This document shows, in pieces, positions 1-10,700 of a stretch of DNA of 19,552 bases (positions are counted from its first letter, which is position 1; the number at the start of each line of letters is the position of its first letter). A program made the translations under genes and the position numbers. Source of the stretch: Patescibacteria group bacterium (GTDB lineage: Bacteria; Patescibacteriota; Gracilibacteria; UM-FILTER-43-11). The notes beneath the pieces are model-generated. The model saw only the letters and a list, made by a program, of their open reading frames with translations, had not been told where the DNA came from and searched no databases. The stretch spans positions 1 to 19,552 of the forward strand of contig JAHIYT010000110.1 of assembly GCA_018814945.1 (NCBI GenBank), in the 5' to 3' direction.

Positions 1-1331
1 ATAAATTGAAAAGCGTGAATAATATCTTTAGCTATGGATGAAAGAACTTGGGCTAAAGGGTGAATCATTTTTGTATGTGAATATACACGATACAAAACAT
101 CGACCTCTTTTATTCTTTCTGCCAATTTTATTTCCATTATCTTTTTTTCGGTAACATCTGTAACAAATACCTGAGAATAGGTTTTCTCTTTCAATTCAAT
201 TACTTTAGAAAAGGTTTGTATATGAATTTGCTTCTTATTCTTTTTTTTACCAATGTATTCACCTAGCTCCGGCAATTTTTCACCCCTTTGCCTCCTAATG
301 GTATAGTCCCTAGCCAAATCAAATGACTCTTTAGATAAAAACTTGGAAATATCTTTGCCCATCAAATCTTTTGGTAAAGAATATCCAAAAATATTAGCCA
401 ATTTTTTATTTGCAAAGACAACTTTAGTATCTTTCAACATACAAATGCCGACCATAGATTGATCAATCATGGATCTATATTTTTCTTCAGACTCTTTAAG
501 GGCTTTTTGAGCCTCCTTTCTTTTGCTGATATCCAAGAGTGAGGCAATACTTTTTGTTGTCCCGGGTATCATTGCAACTGTCAAATATATATAACGTATG
601 TTTCCGTTTTTATCTATGAATTGTGCCTCATAATTCCTTGGAGCCTTTCCTTTTTTCTCTCTCCTTGTTTTATGATAATAAAGCATTCTATCAACATCTT
701 CTTTTGTAAAGAAATCGATAAACCTTTTCTTGTTTTCAATTTCCTCGCTCTTCATTCCCGACATTTTTTCAAACTCAGAATTAACTAAAGAAATTTTAGT
801 ATCTGCCTCAATAATAACCATTGCCGCACCAGTATTTTCAAAAGTAGTACGATATCTTTTTTCCAATTCTAAACGCGCCTCTTCTTTTTTCTTAAGTTCT
901 CGTAAATCAGTAATAATTCCTACCGAACCACCATCTGGAAGTGGAGTACCCAAGGCAAGCACGGGTATTTTTTCACCTAATTTTGTTATAAGCTGAGCCT
1001 CATAACTGGATGATCTTCCTTTTTTGCGATCTACTGCAATAGCCTGTCTTACTTTTATTGCTGAACTTTTCGACCAAAAGGCATATTCAGATTTGCCAAC
1101 AATTTCATCAAATGAATAACCAAGAAGACTACATAATTTAGGATTGGCATATACAACTTTTACGTTTTTATCAGACACCCATACACCATTTTGCATATTC
1201 TCAACCATGGCTTGGTACCAATTCCCGGTATGTTCAGTTTTATTTTTCATCCTTGGTAAAGAAACCTTTTTTTCTAAGCTCGCTAAAGGCCTTTTCGTAA
1301 ACTTAACATGTTGGTGGTCCAGTTCAGTCAT
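1..1331 (-). CDS. Multi-PAS sensor protein, N-terminal 443 codons (3' end outside window)
   Basis: Reading the minus strand from an ATG at 1331-1329 gives an uninterrupted frame to the window edge. Three PAS-type sensory domains are visible in order. The first (about residues 38-150) carries WYQAMVENMQNGVWV and a YANPKLCSLLGYS core. The second (about 158-275) begins YRTTFENTGAAMVII. The third (about 283-395) begins YRSMIDQSMVGIC with FANKKLANIFGYS. Linkers such as DLRELKKKEEARLELEKRY and DISKRKEAQKALKESEEKY are the helical connectors usual between tandem PAS domains. The last visible stretch (ERIKEVDVLYRVYSHTK...) resembles the start of a GAF-like or dimerisation segment. No membrane helix or signal peptide is seen, so a cytoplasmic sensor is likely. 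A histidine kinase or diguanylate cyclase output would lie beyond base 1 and cannot be decided here. The start is uncertain: an in-frame ATG at 1250 (residue 28) is preceded by AAGG. Confidence 0.88.
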   Translation of the reverse strand, partial: MTELDHQHVKFTKRPLASLEKKVSLPRMKNKTEHTGNWYQAMVENMQNGVWVSDKNVKVVYANPKLCSLLGYSFDEIVGKSEYAFWSKSSAIKVRQAIAVDRKKGRSSSYEAQLITKLGEKIPVLALGTPLPDGGSVGIITDLRELKKKEEARLELEKRYRTTFENTGAAMVIIEADTKISLVNSEFEKMSGMKSEEIENKKRFIDFFTKEDVDRMLYYHKTRREKKGKAPRNYEAQFIDKNGNIRYIYLTVAMIPGTTKSIASLLDISKRKEAQKALKESEEKYRSMIDQSMVGICMLKDTKVVFANKKLANIFGYSLPKDLMGKDISKFLSKESFDLARDYTIRRQRGEKLPELGEYIGKKKNKKQIHIQTFSKVIELKEKTYSQVFVTDVTEKKIMEIKLAERIKEVDVLYRVYSHTKMIHPLAQVLSSIAKDIIHAFQF

Positions 1332-1388
1332 ATAAATAAAATCACAAAAACTTTGAGGACATTTTGTTTTTGTTTTATTTCAAACCTG

Positions 1389-1397
1389 ATTATACCA
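1389..1397 (-). promoter_or_regulatory. Extended -10 promoter for the PAS gene
   Basis: On the minus strand this reads TGGTATAAT, a perfect TATAAT with the TGn extension. It lies about 58 bases upstream of the proposed ATG at 1331. No good -35 is found at 16-18 bases, which fits an extended -10 promoter. It is divergent from, and close to, the tRNA promoter. Confidence 0.55.
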
Positions 1398-1412
1398 TTT
1401 AAAGCGCTAATC

Positions 1413-1441
1413 TTGATAGTTAAATTTTAAAAACGTATAAT
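1413..1441 (+). promoter_or_regulatory. Sigma-70-type promoter of the tRNA gene
   Basis: TTGATA (1413-1418) and TATAAT (1436-1441) are separated by exactly 17 bases. The predicted start of transcription is near 1448, only a few bases before the mature tRNA 5' end at 1452, so the 5' leader would be very short. Confidence 0.8.
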
Positions 1442-1451
1442 CTGACCATTG

Positions 1452-1528
1452 GGGCGATTAGCTCAGTTGGCTAGAGCGCATGATTGACGTTCATGAGGTC
1501 AGTGGTTCGACTCCACTATCGCCCACCA
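1452..1528 (+). tRNA. tRNA-Val(GAC), CCA encoded
   Basis: A full cloverleaf can be drawn over 77 bases. The acceptor GGGCGAT pairs with ATCGCCC. The D stem is GCTC/GAGC, and the anticodon stem CATGA/TCATG has five perfect pairs. The seven-base loop TTGACGT gives anticodon GAC (valine codons GUC and GUU). The variable loop is AGGTC and the T stem is AGTGG/CCACT with loop TTCGACT. Discriminator A and a genomically encoded CCA complete the 3' end. Position 37 is G rather than the A often seen in valine tRNAs. The body resembles isoleucine-type bacterial tRNAs, but the anticodon decides the call. Confidence 0.93.
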
Positions 1529-1555
1529 TTTTATACCAAGAAACAAATCCGTGAT

Positions 1556-1603
1556 TTCGTCAGTTAAAAAGCGCATTTTCGTTTTGTTTGACGGAGTTTT
1601 TTT
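1556..1603 (+). terminator. Rho-independent terminator after the tRNA
   Basis: CGTCA (1558-1562) pairs with TGACG (1589-1593). The stem can be extended outward with T/A and G-U pairs and inward, after a mismatch, by an AAAA/TTTT block. It is followed directly by GGAG and a run of seven T (1597-1603). It separates the tRNA from the surface-protein operon. The stem is only moderately strong. Confidence 0.6.
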
Positions 1604-1628
1604 GATACAATTAAATTTGGTGTATTAT
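1602..1628 (+). promoter_or_regulatory. Candidate promoter of the surface-protein operon
   Basis: TTGATA (1602-1607) and TATTAT (1623-1628) are spaced by 15 bases, slightly short for sigma-70. A TTTGAT reading of the -35 gives 16. Transcription would begin near 1635. The -35 overlaps the T tract of the preceding terminator. No better promoter is visible before the giant gene. Confidence 0.45.
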
Positions 1629-1636
1629 GCGCTAAT

Positions 1637-1655
1637 TGTCTCTAAATTTAGACAA
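1637..1655 (+). other. Small hairpin in the leader of the giant gene
   Basis: TTGTCT (1637-1642) and AGACAA (1650-1655) can pair around an eight-base AU-rich loop. The core TCTAAATTTAGA is a perfect 12-base palindrome at 1641-1652. It would sit at the very 5' end of the predicted transcript, where a stem can protect mRNA or influence initiation. It could also be an operator. The role is unproven. Confidence 0.35.
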
Positions 1656-1671
1656 AAAATCAAAAAAATAA

Positions 1672-1740
1672 ATAAAATTTAAAACCAAACAAAAAATTAA
1701 AAATTGGAAAAGGATAATCGCAGGCGTCACTGTTTCTATA
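1672..1740 (+). other. In-frame N-terminal extension (signal-peptide n-region) lacking an ATG/GTG/TTG start
   Basis: The frame of the giant gene is open upstream of its first ATG (1741) as far as the TAA at 1669-1671. The extension is lysine-rich (KFKTKQKIKNWKR) and then hydrophobic (IIAGVTVSI), joining smoothly to MLANQLGYLGLSPF and an AxA-like NVNAQ end. That is the layout of a complete Sec signal peptide. No ATG, GTG or TTG is present in frame. The codon after the stop is ATA (1672), one base from ATG, and an ATT lies at 1696. No Shine-Dalgarno sits at a proper distance from the ATG at 1741. Confidence 0.6.
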
Positions 1741-4700
1741 ATGTTGGCTAACCAACTGGGTTATTTGGGATTATCACCTTTTGCAATTAAGAATGTAAAT
1801 GCTCAGAGTTTTACTCCTATAACAAATAACCAAGTTGATCCATATAATAATCACGATGAATTAGGACTGATTGCAATATTAGTAGAAAGTTCATTACTGA
1901 GTGATGGAAGCCTAAAGAATGACATCGTAAGGTATGCAAAAAATGCCCAAGAACGGATCCCTCACTCAAAGGCATTCATTATGGAAGTGGATAAAGAAGA
2001 ATCCACGCTAAAAATATCAACCGTTTTAGAAAAACTATATTACGAAGGCCTAGATACAGACTTATTGGATGACAGTATTTTAAATAATGACCTTGTAATT
2101 GAGGATGATAACAAATTAGCAGGGGTCATAATCATCGGTGATGTGCCGATTCCAGTCGTACACGATGAAACAATTCATCCAAGTATTTATCCATATACGG
2201 ATTTTTACAGAAAAATGTATATCTATAATTACGAAACTGAAAATTTTGAGCTAAATGGAGATGCAGAAAGTTATAACCCGGAAATTTGGCATGGCATAAT
2301 AGTTCCACCGAGTAAAGATCCATCAACTGGAAAGCAACAGTTGGAAGATTATTTTGAAAAGAACAATGCATACTCCGAAGGTGATCCTGATTATACAGAA
2401 TTTGATAAGCGCATGCTTTATGCCAATTTTCCTGAAATGGAGGATCAGATGAATTTTATGGATTACAGGAATTATGAAAGATACGGAGATTATATGGAGG
2501 AAATGGCATTTTACAGGTACAACAAACATTTATTAAAAGAACTTATCGGTGAAGTTAGCACTGATATGGGGTCGAGTGATCCTATTATTCCAGATGAAAC
2601 AATAGATAGTATGTTGGATGTCACAACTGACTTTTTGTTAGAAAAATATATGACACCGCTTTCCACCGCACTAAAGATATACAGAGGAAAGTTGAATGAC
2701 AAAATTGATGAAAGTGGCAGGTGGACATCGTCGGAAATAGATACACCGGACTCGCTGGTATCAATGAGGGATGAATATGCGAAATTCGATCTAAGAGAAA
2801 AACAAATGTCATTGGAGAATGAAATTGATGAGGTAATTGAAGACGAAGTTAGTGAACTTGATAGAGCCATAGAGGTTACTACTGGTGCAACGTTGAAAGT
2901 TAATTTGGTAATTTTTGATATTGATACGGACACCACAAGCTTTACATTCGATAGTTATGTGGATGGACAAAGGGTATTGGATATAACAAATGTGCAGGAT
3001 TGTGGAATATACAGAGGTTCAAAAAGAAGCCGTGGTGAAAGTGTTTTGGAAAATAATTCAGTTTTGGTAAAAGCTAATAGGATGTACAACCCTGCGAGCC
3101 TAATTGAACCACCAGATGATGATGACTGGGAATTAGAAGAAGACGAAGACTACATAGATTATGCAGGATGTGTATTTAATAATTCGGTTGAAGTTGATAC
3201 GGATGAAATTGAACTCAATCCTAATTTTTGCAAAACTGAAGAAGCCATTCTTTCACTCTTTGACATAATTGGTTCAAGAGAAGAGGAAGAGAGGATATTT
3301 GAACCGGGAACCTGCTCAATTGATTTTATGAGCTTCCACACAGGAAACGATCTAGATTTCGCAGCAACTGCTGCCGGTAGCGATATAATTGGAAAAACAA
3401 TGGGTGAAGTGATTAACGATGTATACAGTAAATTGCGAAATAGTGGTCATATTACAGAGATTGCAACTACACAACGTGCAAGGGCATCTGCGGTATTAAG
3501 AGCACTTATTAAAAATGATTTAACAGTAGAGTACGAACCAATTATAGGTGCAGATATTAGAGTTTGGGCAAATGAAAAGACAAAAGATATAGATAGTCTT
3601 GATAAACACACTGAACCAACCAGCTCAACTATTGCAACCATCAAACACATTGGTGAACCAAGAGTTATCAACGGAGAATTAAACTTCCCACAAATTGTCA
3701 CCCATAGCATTCCATCTGATGGAATTAGGTATATAGGACTTGCAGATAATGGTGAAAGAAAGGAATATGAGTATCCAAATATTTATAGAATAGAAGGAGA
3801 AAACGCCGGTGAAATTGCGGATAATTTAATCTCAACAATTATTGATAAAGAAGACGAATTGGAAACGCTAATTGGAGGTACAACAAATGTAATCAGTCGA
3901 TTCTTTTATGACAATTCAGAAGTAATAGAACCAATTATTTGGAATTCACTTGGAACGGATCAAAAGTTGGCTGAAATAATTCCAAAGTATTTAGATAGAG
4001 ATAGCTTGATGCCAGCTCCGAATAATAGCCCACCAAGGTATCCTCAAAATAAACCAAGTGGGTATGAAGTAATGCACATAGTTTCCAATGGTGATACTTG
4101 GGGATACAATTTTGGATTAAATAGTGCCATGAGACCAATTTCAGATGAGGCACTGGAGAACGCGCAGGCAGCCGCAGAAGAAAGTGGTGATGGAGATGGA
4201 GAAGGTGAAGCAGGTGATGAAGGTGGAATATCAGATGAAGGAAATTATGTATGCGGAGATCCAAAAGGTGTAGAAATTTGGGAATGGTTTGATGCACTTC
4301 AGTGTTGGATAGAGGAAGAAATCATTCCGGCCGCAGAATTGTTTAAATTAGATGAATCGTGTGGTGCTGCATTACCAGAAGCAGAAGAGGAAGATGAGGA
4401 AGATGAGGGATATGTGGATCTAATTGAAGATACCAGTGGTATACCTGTGCAAATAAACGCAGTAATGGAACGAAAAAGCTTGGTGATTGATCAGCAGGAA
4501 ATCATTAAGCTTTATCCATTAAATTCCGAAGGAAACAGTGTAATTGGCTACATAGACACACCCGTTCATTTGGAATTATCTAATCTTGATATTGGGGAAT
4601 TTGATAAAAACGATTTCAATATTTTTACCGGAGAAGAGCAGGTAATATTCACAGCAAAGGAAATTGGAACAAGTCAATTATATATAACCATGGGTGACAT

Positions 4701-7700
4701 TGAACTAAGTCCGCCTTTGCAAATAAATGTATATGAATATATAGACATTGCTTGGTCAGATCAGGCATTTGAAGATGGCGCAAAAACCAACTTCAATATC
4801 AATGTAAAATTATTTAATCCAAGTGGCCAAAGGATTACAGATGTAAATACGGACATTGTACTTTCAGCACAGCAACCTACAGATGGCGGATTTGAAGATG
4901 GAGGAAGAATACAGCTAATTGAAGGTGGGGGCAGTATTGTTTTTGAACCAACGCCCGGACCAACCGAAATAGTATTGATTGAAAAAGACCAATATATCAC
5001 AAACAATCCGTATACAATTTACCCACCGCCAAATCAACCTGTACAACTTGTTATTAAATCACCTAGTTATATTCCCGTCGGAGAAATATCGGAAATGGAA
5101 GTAGCAGCTGTAGATATTTACGGAGTAACTGTGCTGGACTTTAACGAAAGCATAGAGCTAAACATTAACGAAGAAAGTGAAGAATACGCAAGTATCCTGA
5201 ACCCAAATCTCACACTTTCGAATGGAAAAGGCAATGTTAGAATCCAAGCGAATAAACATACTGGAGAAATTCTCCTAACCGCATCTCATCCGGATTTGAA
5301 AGGAGGAGTTAGTGTACTACCAATACTTGCAAGAGTGGAAAGTGATGACTGGTCCTCTATGTATAGTCAGAATTTATTTGCTTCATTTGTTGGATTCCCG
5401 GCGGGTAATTTCTTTGAAGAAAATTATTTCGGTGGAGCTCATTTATTTAATGGAAAAACAGAAGCTGTGTATTCGTTCCTGACAGGACCAACACCAGCAC
5501 CAGTTATTTCCGTTGAACCAAACTATAAAATCAATTTAACCCAGCCCCAACAAAAGGTTTATGTTGGAACATTGGGTAGTTCGATCTTGTTGCAAGCGTT
5601 TGATTTAGGATCGTTAAAGACCCTTATTAACAAAACAATTCCATTAGATTTTGATGACGTAATAATGTGGGAGCAAGGTATGACTCCTGAGCAAAACAAC
5701 TTGTATGTAGAACTTTTGGACAACAATTATAAAATTACTGAAACAAATAGTGGAATAAAAATCTCAACTATCTTCGATGAAGTCATTCTTGATGTAAGAA
5801 AAGATGAAATTAGTATTCCAAATCCGGATTACATACTCGAATACAATCCTGAACCTGAATTTAATTTAATCGAACTTATACTAACCGATGGCTTTGGTAA
5901 TACGGCTAGATTGATGTTAAACCTTGAACCGGAGTCTTTAGACGAAAATAATTTTGATTTAATTGATGGAGGGTATTTAGTAGAAAGAACATACAGCGGA
6001 AATAGTACAAATGCTCCTAGTGGAATTGTGCTTTATGAATTTGGTGCAGAGATAGAAAAAGAAATAAGGGGCGAATATTACGGACTTGAAGGAGAAAGTA
6101 ACTATATACAATTATTCGCCAGCGGATCCCCTGTTGGAGAAGCTGTGAGGTACAATTTGCCATCTAATGGAATTTTACTTGGAGATCCAACCATCCAAAT
6201 TAAAACAAAAAGTTCATCCGGACTTAATTACGACAAATCTAAAGGTAATAAAATTTACCAAGATTCAAGAAATGCACAGATTATTTCCATCAATCATTTT
6301 AACTTTAATAATGACGGTTACGAAGATGTAGCAATGGTGATGGAAGACGGTCGTATCAGACTTTTAGAAGGCGGTGCAACAGAGCCTATTTTGCAAGACA
6401 GAGGGGATATTGCATTTTTTGGAGACGGAACTATTGCCGTAGAAGTGTTTGATTTTGCAAATGACAATTATGAAGATTTATTAGTTGCAACGGATGAAGG
6501 AAGGCTCGCAATTTTGCACAACGATAAAGAAGTAATAACAAGAACTGATCAAAAGATTAAGGTTGGTAAAAAATTATATACACTTTTGAAAGGAGATATG
6601 GATAAGGATGGATTTGAAGATTTGGTGACATTGGATAGTCGTGGAGATATTAGAATTTTTTATAATCAAAACAATGTAATTCCGGAGAATGGAACACTGA
6701 TTGGTAATTACGGATTCAGCCTAGCACTTGGAAATAATTTGTATAAAGATCTGGATGTTAGATACCCAGGACTCGATCCTCCAACAAGCAGTGGAGGTAT
6801 AGATTTGTCAGCGCTACCAATTCCAAGTTTGCCTACTCCAGGGGTTGAACCATCAGGCTCTCAAACAAATGCAATGCAGGACTTCCTGGATGGAAATATA
6901 ACTAATCCAAGTGAATCTAAATCGAATTCATTAATTGATGCACTCAGAGAAATGGCAGCAGCGGCCAGGGAAGACCCTGCGGCATTTGCAGGTGGAAGTG
7001 CACCACCACTTTTGCCATGGCCAGAAGAAAATAGCACTGCAACAAAATCGGATGACGAATTAGAAACATATTTCGCACCGGTTGAAGACACAAGTTTCTT
7101 AAATGTAAGTAAAACCGTTTACAACAAAGAAAGGCCTGATGAGCCAAATATTGATTTGGATGAGAGCCTTGTTTACACAATTGATATTTATTCATCAAGT
7201 ACTGTTAGCAATGTAGTATTTGCAGATACAGTGCCAGATGCGCTAACTGCAGATTTAACAACTGCAATTTGTGAAGGCGCAGGATGTGCCAATTTTGAAA
7301 CAACACAAAGTGGAATAAGGTTGTTCCTAAGTGGAATAACTTTATACGCAGGAAGCACAACAAGAATCAGTTACGAAGCAACAGTCGCCCATACGCCAAG
7401 AGCTAGCGTACTTATTCAACAGCTAACCGACCCACTTTCCATTAGTGATCCATATTTGGATATTATGGTATCTCCACCATACAACACTACTGGAGATTGG
7501 ATTCAACATTACACTACGGGACCACGAAGCTATGCAATTAGGTCAACCAGTGGTGACATTGCAGAACCATCCGATATGGAAGCAGCTCTTGAAGAAAGTG
7601 GAGACTTTATCGCAACCTTGGCAGCATTTGGCGAAGAGGAATACGATGAAGATAATCAACCCGATTTCTCAACTATTGAATTCCCAGATGCAGTGGGGGA

Positions 7701-10700
7701 CGCGTTGAATGAAGCAACCGGTGGTGATGAATGTTTTGATGTGAACCCAATAGATGGACAAATGCAACTGGGATGTAGTTCACAAGCTCTGGATGATATA
7801 GCTGGTGCAATAAACGATTTCGCGTGTATGGGCGGAGGATGCTTTCCAATGCCGTTTAACTACACATTTATGGTTCCTCAGGAAATGCCATTCCCAATTT
7901 TCGCGTTCCCAACAACCCAGCCAACAGCTGTAGGACCAATACCATTTATTTGGCCGGGGTCATTTATAGGAGCCTCCAATATTAGTGGACCAATTGTATC
8001 CATGATGAGATTTTATATGGGAATAAGTTTGACTGGAGGTATGGGTATAGCAATGTGTTGGGGGCCATATATGGGTTCAACCACACCACCACCACCTATG
8101 GCGCCTATTCCATACCCACCACCAATTGGCAACTGCATGGTAACAGCATTGCCAGCGGATAAAATATGGGGCGGACTTTGCGGCAAGATTGAAGAGGGAA
8201 TTAATCAGTTAATGCAATGGATCAATTCCGGAATCAATAAAATTAACTCAGCAGCTGCTAGTGTAAATAATAATCAAAACATTCCTGCTGAATTCACACA
8301 AACTGGAGGCGACAATAGTGCTGGCGGACTTGAGATTGGGCTAGCAGTAAATCTTGGTGAATCCATGAAATTTGAACCACCAGCCCAAGGCTTTTCTAAC
8401 CTGCACATTCCTGCATTCGATTCACTTGGGGGAGTGATTTCTAGTTGGGTAGACAGGCAAACTATGGAAATAGTAAACAAGCTTTTAACACTTCCAACGT
8501 TCTATATTTATCTTCCGGATATTAAATCGCTATTCAGTTTGGATATTGAAAAAACTGAAAAAGCTGCAGAAATTTGGGTAGAAAATATGGGAAGATCTCC
8601 AGCGGTTACCGGAGCAGCATTAAAAGAAATCAAAACAAATGATGAAGAAGGATTTTTAGAAGGCATGGATGCATTGGAGGCTCAGGCAAGAATATTTAAT
8701 CTAAACGCACTTGAGGGAATATACGACGTAGCCAGCGCATTGCCACTAGTGAATATAAGCGAGTATCCAATTGAGTTTAAAGTACCATGGCTATCTGCCG
8801 CAGAAATTCAGGCATATATTATTGAACTCGAACAATGGAAAACTCATTACGAACGAGAATTTAATAGAGTGAAGGACAAGTGGGAAAAGCTTACATGTTC
8901 AGCTGGTGATAATGAAACTGCTGGGCAAACTGCAGATGAGATTTCCGAATGTGCTGCCATGAAGATAGCGGAAGCATTCACTGCAGACTTTGAACCATTG
9001 TTAGAAAGCGTGCAGGAAAATATTGAAGTGCTTCAATCGTATTTGAAGTTCCCAAGACAATTTGTAAAATATAAAAGCCAACTTGCAGACTACGTAAGAG
9101 GTGTTGCCTGCTATCTGGATACAATCGCACAAATGCTAGGTGGTTGGTATGGAACCATTAAAGAGCAAGTGATAACTTGGGCTGAATTAATTTTAACCAT
9201 TATCGAAATTATTAAAAATATCAAAGAACTCTTTGATCTATTTATTGATTTCGATACAAGTTGTTCTATTTGTACAAACGAAAGAAATGCGAACTTTGGT
9301 TGGTGGATGTTACTTGGGTTAATACTACCGGAAATTCCAATAATTTCATTTCCTAAGTGGCCGGATATTGTATTTGATATCTCAAATATAGACGCAGCAA
9401 TTAATGTTGAATTGCCAATTCTTAGAATCACACCGGAACCTATTCCGTTGCCACCATTACCATATTTAAGGTTACCGGACTTCCCTACTTTTGATTTACT
9501 TCTGTCTCTTCCGCCATTGCCGGTATTGCCTAGACTGCCAGAATTCCCTGATCTGCCGGAATTACCGCCTTTACCAACCGTAGATTTACCAACACTGCCA
9601 TCTCCGCCGAAATTACCGGACATTGGTAAGCCATTTGAATTAATAATTCCGATAATTGAACAGCTTTTGAATATTTGGTGTCTGATGAAGAAAGCATTCG
9701 CACCTGTACCAGAAGCGTCTCTAAACGATCAGATAACACTGCTTACAAACAGACCTGCATATTTGATTCCTTTGGATATGCTCAAGCTTCAACTGCCAAA
9801 CATTGCACCGTTTGATCTGGGCTTTAATGAAATGCGTATTGATGTAACTGCATATCTTGGTCTTAGAATTCAGTTGGTTTCAAAAGCATTAGAAAGTGGT
9901 GCCGAACAATGGAATGAGTGGATTGAGGCAATACCGGAGGCAATGAATGAAGCTTATGAAGAATGGTTGGCAGCTCAAGAAACTTTTGTGCAATCAAAAA
10001 TTGATGAGTTTGAAGAAAAGATGGCAGAGGGTACACAGTGGCTTGAAGATCAATACCAAGAAGGGCTTGATGAAATGACCGAGGACCTAGCGGAAGCTTT
10101 CGAAGCGGCTGATGAATATTTACGCGACAAAGAAGATGAATGGCAGGATTGGGCAGATGAACAAGGATTAGAAATTGATTATCAGGATTATGTAAATGCA
10201 ATTAATGATGCAAATGGAAAAATTGAAGATTGGGGTAATGATGTTACTGATAAAATTGATGAATTCTTTGATGAAAATATCAACTTCAGTAATTTATGGA
10301 ACGATTTTGTAGAATTAGGAAATCTTCTTGGAAAAATATCAGAAAAATATTGGAACAAACCAGAAGTTCTAGAAGAGGTTAATAAAAATGTAATAAATGC
10401 GAGTGAAAAGGAAGAATTAAAGATCTACTTACAGGCTTGCTTATCAGATGAGGAACAATGTTTTAACGGCGATGCTTATCTAAGTTACTCTGAACAGCAA
10501 AATATAGATTACACATTACAAACTAACCTGGAAAAACAATTCTTAGGACTACTCGCAGAGCTAAATGTAGTGGTAGATGAAATAAAAAATGCAGAACTTG
10601 TGGACTTTAGAAAAGTAAAAGAAGATTTAGGAGTACCTGATTATAAGTTGGAACCAAGAATTAATTCTGAAGATAAAATTAATTGGATGAGAGGCGAGCT

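Noticed and set aside
730..1335. Short plus-strand open frames opposite the sensor gene
   Set aside because: The minus strand encodes a continuous multi-PAS protein with clear family motifs; the plus-strand frames are its antisense shadow.
1452..1528. tRNA as a phage or island attachment site
   Set aside because: I see no second copy of the tRNA 3' end in the window and no integrase gene.
1627..1635. ATG-CGC-TAA start-stop mini-frame upstream of the giant gene
   Set aside because: The ATG overlaps the predicted -10 element (TATTAT), so it would not be transcribed from this promoter. It is more likely chance than a leader peptide.
9111..9623. 170-codon minus-strand open frame rich in Gly/Ser/Asn
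   Set aside because: It is antisense to the LPxLP tract and the preceding helical region. Its composition is the complement of Pro/Leu codons, and it has no start context or signal.
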